A stretch of DNA of 64,000 nt, taken from NCBI GenBank assembly GCA_020091685.1, contig CM034595.1, positions 6,067,971 to 6,131,970 of the forward strand. The letters are read 5' to 3'. A program made the translations under genes and the position numbers. Below are positions 60,856 to 64,000 of the stretch, piece after piece (the stretch's first letter is position 1; the number at the start of each line of letters is the position of its first letter). This stretch comes from Lutjanus erythropterus (taxonomy: Eukaryota > Chordata > Actinopteri > Lutjaniformes > Lutjanidae). The notes under the pieces are model-generated. The model did no database searches, was not told where the DNA came from, and saw only the letters and a list, made by a program, of their open reading frames with translations.

Positions 60856-61494
60856 AAAGTGCAACATGTTTTAACTCGGATACACTTGCATTGCAACTTA
60901 TGCTAGTCTGCACCTCTCTACATGTGTTTTCTCAATGTAAGAAACTGTTGAAACATACCAACAAACCAACACACCAATATTTAAAGAACATAACACACCT
61001 TCTCACACACGTACAAATTCACAAACACAATTATTCCAGCAACAAATACTGAATTAAATCAACGTATCATCACTGATTCCTTCCTTTAATATATTTGTAC
61101 TACAGTACTACATTTGTCTAGGTTTTATCTCTGCCAGGCATGAATCTGGAGAGGATCATGAAATGCTTTGAGTGTGTGCACGTGTATGATCGTGTCAGCT
61201 AAACCTACCAAGCTGTCCGTGTCTGTCCACATCTAATCTCACATACTACTGGACCCATCAGCCTAATATTTTTTGTGCACACAGCCAGTATGGGCTGCAA
61301 GTCATGAACAACTGCTAAACTAAAAACAAGGCTTAATTAGTACATTGCAAGCAACATACTGGCCTTTGCCGTGGCTAAAAACACTGACCTCCACAAAAAA
61401 GTTTCGTAGCTTTAGTAAGGTTTACTACAAAACAAATACAAATATGTAGTGAGAGACTTCACTAGAAAATCAACTGTAACTTGCTTAATACTAG
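60856..61494. other. Intronic or intergenic DNA, nothing recognised
   Basis: AT-rich, no supported feature. Confidence 0.45.
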
Positions 61495-63285
61495 AAGTGT
61501 CAGAATTCCATAACTACTAGAACAGCCTTTGACTTCTAAACTCTATTATCTCTCATGATGAATACCAGAAAAAGAGATCAGTGCATTTCTTCCTTTAGTT
61601 TATCTTTTTTACTAATGAAATGATAGGAAAATGTACATTTTGTAAAATTTATTTGTATATTTATCAATATGCATGCCATTGCATGAAGTAAACCGTAGTG
61701 ATTGTATATATTCAGAACAGTATTTTTCTGTAGGATAATAACCATCAGTGATCTGATTCAAATTTTAGATTTATCTAGAATTACTCAGAGTGAGAAATGG
61801 TTAAATGTATTTTATATGATTATAAACATGTTATTTTAACTAGGGGTGGGACTCGATTAAAAAAATTAATCTAATTAATTAGAGGCTTTGTGATTAATTC
61901 ATCTCAATTATTCGCATTTTAATGGCATAACAATATTTGCCACAAGAAGCAACATTTTTCAATTTAAATGGATTTTGGTATATGACTGAATCAAATGATA
62001 GACACATGCATACATTTAAACAACAAAATATTGTTTATTTTGCATCAGTCTGACAATGGCACTATAAATCATAATGGTGGCTATATTCAGGCTTTCATAG
62101 AACTTTATTTAAACTCAGAAGCGTTTCAGCAGCGAAGCATTTTGCCCGTCTGATTATGTTTACTTGCTCTGATTTTGTTGATTAAGTCCTCTTTCCTTGC
62201 TCTTTGTGCTTCTACCATGGATAAGCAGGCTACATAGTTTATTTGTTTATTTTCTGTCTGTCTTTATGATCGCGAGTCTGCACACGGTCACGGGGAAAAT
62301 CAACCGGATTCACCCCTGTTTTCCGTGCCTGACTTCCTACCTGTTTGACCTGCTCTGTGGCAATTGACGCACCATCCGTCAGCAGTAGTCTTGCTGCGTA
62401 TTCTCTGCAGAGCGGAGCGCCGAGCCGCTTCTGGGATGCTGCTGAGATGCGCCGCAGCGCTTCTGGTATAGATTACAGCATTGACTAGAATGGCAGCATA
62501 TCTTTTCGAATGCCGTGGCACAGCTGTGACACAGTGTGATCGGCAGACCAGGAACTCGTGCACTGACAAACGTTCCATGTTGTCTGGATCGCAAACTGCG
62601 ATTAAATGCATTAATTTTTTTGACACTTTTTTTTGTAATTAATCATAATTAACGCGTTAAAGTCCCACCCCTAATTTTAACACTAATTATGATAGACGTC
62701 TACCTTGAACCATCATGAAAAATAAACATAGCCTACAAGAAAAGACTGGAGATGAGTACAAAAATAAAACCAAAAAAAGTTGGAAACAGTGCTGTTTGTA
62801 ATAAGTAAGGGTACTTTGTTTCAAAATTTGAGAGTTTTAACACAGAAATTCAGTGAGTTGCTGAAACAAACAAACAAAAAAGTTACAACCATCCCTGGTC
62901 TCCCCTACTTTATTTTAATTGAGTCTCATTAATTAATTATTTGTATTTTAATGTAATAAAAATGCAAATTAAGACCAATATGGAGTTTTACTGACAGAAA
63001 CAATGATAGTAGCTAAGCAACCAAGATGCATCTCCAACTGCACCAAAAGTAACAATAGTGGCAATTTCCATGTGAGTGTCAGTATGGTCATGAAATGGTA
63101 AAAATGTTCACATGTTCTTTGTCTTTTGTGTAATCTATATAGAAAAAATTTTAAAACTTAAATACAGACACTTTTAGGAAAGGTCAGATACCAGCAGCAC
63201 TGTACTTTTTAATTCACAGTTATTGCACATATATATTTGAAAAAGGTCAAAAGGACCGTTCTGGCTGTTTAATTAGTAGTAATAG
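61495..63285. mobile_element. Second copy of the 40.2-41.2 kb repeat, interrupted by a hAT MITE
   Basis: From tcagaattccataactacta to gaccgttctggctgtt it aligns in order with 40223-41160: cttctaaactctatta, ggataata-ccatcagtgatctga, ttacaaccatccctggtctc, accaagatgcatct, cttttgtgtaat and ggtcagataccagcag. It lacks the agtggttcccaacc ends, so it is truncated. Positions 61841-62673 are a later insertion. Confidence 0.88.
61841..62673. mobile_element. hAT MITE, copy 2, with perfect 8-bp target duplication
   Basis: The ends are taggggtgggact and agtcccacccccta-type inverted repeats, and the length is 833 bp. The target duplication attttaac is at 61833-61840 and 62674-62681, exact. It is similar over its full length to 3729-4555, differing mainly near 62510-62545. 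No functional transposase. Confidence 0.97.
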
Positions 63286-63579
63286 TTTAATTCTGAACCA
63301 TTTTTTCTTGAAATCTGGTTTGTTGAACATGAAGAATTAACATGACACTGGTTACTTGTAGCAGGTTACTAGAGGTGATCTAATCAGCTCTATGCCAAAT
63401 CATTAACTCTCTGAACAGCCACAGTTTATACCTTAACATGCAGGCAACATCAAGAAAACTGACACTACACTATACAAAAACACTTCATTAAAATGTATCC
63501 TGATAAGAAAACTTTCACTGCTACAAAAAACAAAAAAAAACAGACTTTATCTTTAACAGACAAATCTCTACTAGTGCGA
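63286..63579. other. AT-rich DNA, nothing recognised
   Basis: No supported feature. Confidence 0.45.
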
Positions 63580-63652
63580 TCTAGCAGTTGTGGTAGCATT
63601 GCAGTAGGTGCTTCATCATTTGTTGCCTGCCAGAGAACACTCTTCTAGTTTA
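63580..63652 (-). repeat. Short dispersed repeat, copy 3, inverted
   Basis: The reverse complement reads aaactagaagagtgttctct, then gaagcacctactgcaatgc and taccacaactgctaga, matching 44874-44966 and 57418-57505. Confidence 0.75.
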
Positions 63653-64000
63653 TCTCAGTACCATTTGTTGTGTGTCTGTCAGAGTTAACCTGTGTGTCAG
63701 CTTTTGTACCATTTTACAGTCTTGTAAGAGTTTAGTGTGGGAAACATCCACTGAGAATCAATTTAGCCCAGAGCAATCAGCAAACCGTGGGGCTTCTTGT
63801 TGATGGTTCTTCAATTACCAAGATTCAAATATTAATATTGTTATTTTTCATGTTAAATTATAAGGGGATAAAAACCTTTTAATCACATTCTAATTTTATC
63901 TAAAATCGGATTTTGATGAAATTAAAGGATTTGAACTAATTGAAAATTTGAAGCAGAATTTGAAAAATGTCATGTTGTTCTAGTTTGAAAATCAGAGACC
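63653..64000. other. AT-rich DNA, nothing recognised
   Basis: No supported feature to the window end. Confidence 0.45.

Overview
This is vertebrate nuclear DNA, almost certainly from a teleost fish and probably a percomorph. It is AT-rich and CpG-poor, has no operon-like or long open frames, and is packed with repeat types typical of fish genomes. These include Tc1-like transposons, many short hAT-type elements, foldback MITEs, LINE 3' fragments, one tRNA-derived SINE-like copy, and many CA/TA and other simple repeats. Family names rest on motif recognition and remembered consensus sequences, not on a database search.

The only host gene I can support lies on the minus strand. Two short exons, at 41978-42050 and 20134-20216, have good splice sites and join in phase. 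Together they encode 51 residues of a Qa-SNARE (syntaxin-type) motif, including the 0-layer glutamine. The wording resembles TSNARE1 more than STX7 or STX12, and very long introns also fit TSNARE1. The intron between the exons is about 21.8 kb. No further exon is convincing: upstream exons should lie beyond 64000 or be unrecognised in 42051-64000, and the exon for the basic linker and membrane anchor was not found in 1-20133.

The rest is intronic sequence and mobile DNA. Region 1-4660 holds a minus-strand LINE copy split by a hAT-like insertion, then a complete hAT MITE. Region 6.9-8.0 kb is a three-level nest of elements. Region 9.4-17.3 kb has a broken Tc1 copy, a SINE-like copy, and an uninterrupted relative of the outer element of the nest. 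Region 20.2-28.4 kb has a long foldback MITE, a dead Tc1 copy beside a TA microsatellite, and a LINE 3' end. Region 33-41.3 kb has a LINE fragment, two hAT-type elements and a minisatellite of about 800 bp. Region 42-55.9 kb has several MITEs, a second Tc1 copy and further hAT-type elements. Region 60-63.3 kb has an element with 19-bp terminal repeats, and a repeat copy carrying a cleanly inserted hAT MITE whose unoccupied counterpart sits at 40.2-41.2 kb.

I see no previously undescribed system such as a gene cluster, array or RNA machine. The most informative signals are evolutionary: an empty-site/filled-site pair proving one transposition event, a nested set with its own empty-site relative, two Tc1 copies sharing the same premature stop, and several hAT-type elements that share a core but have different ends.
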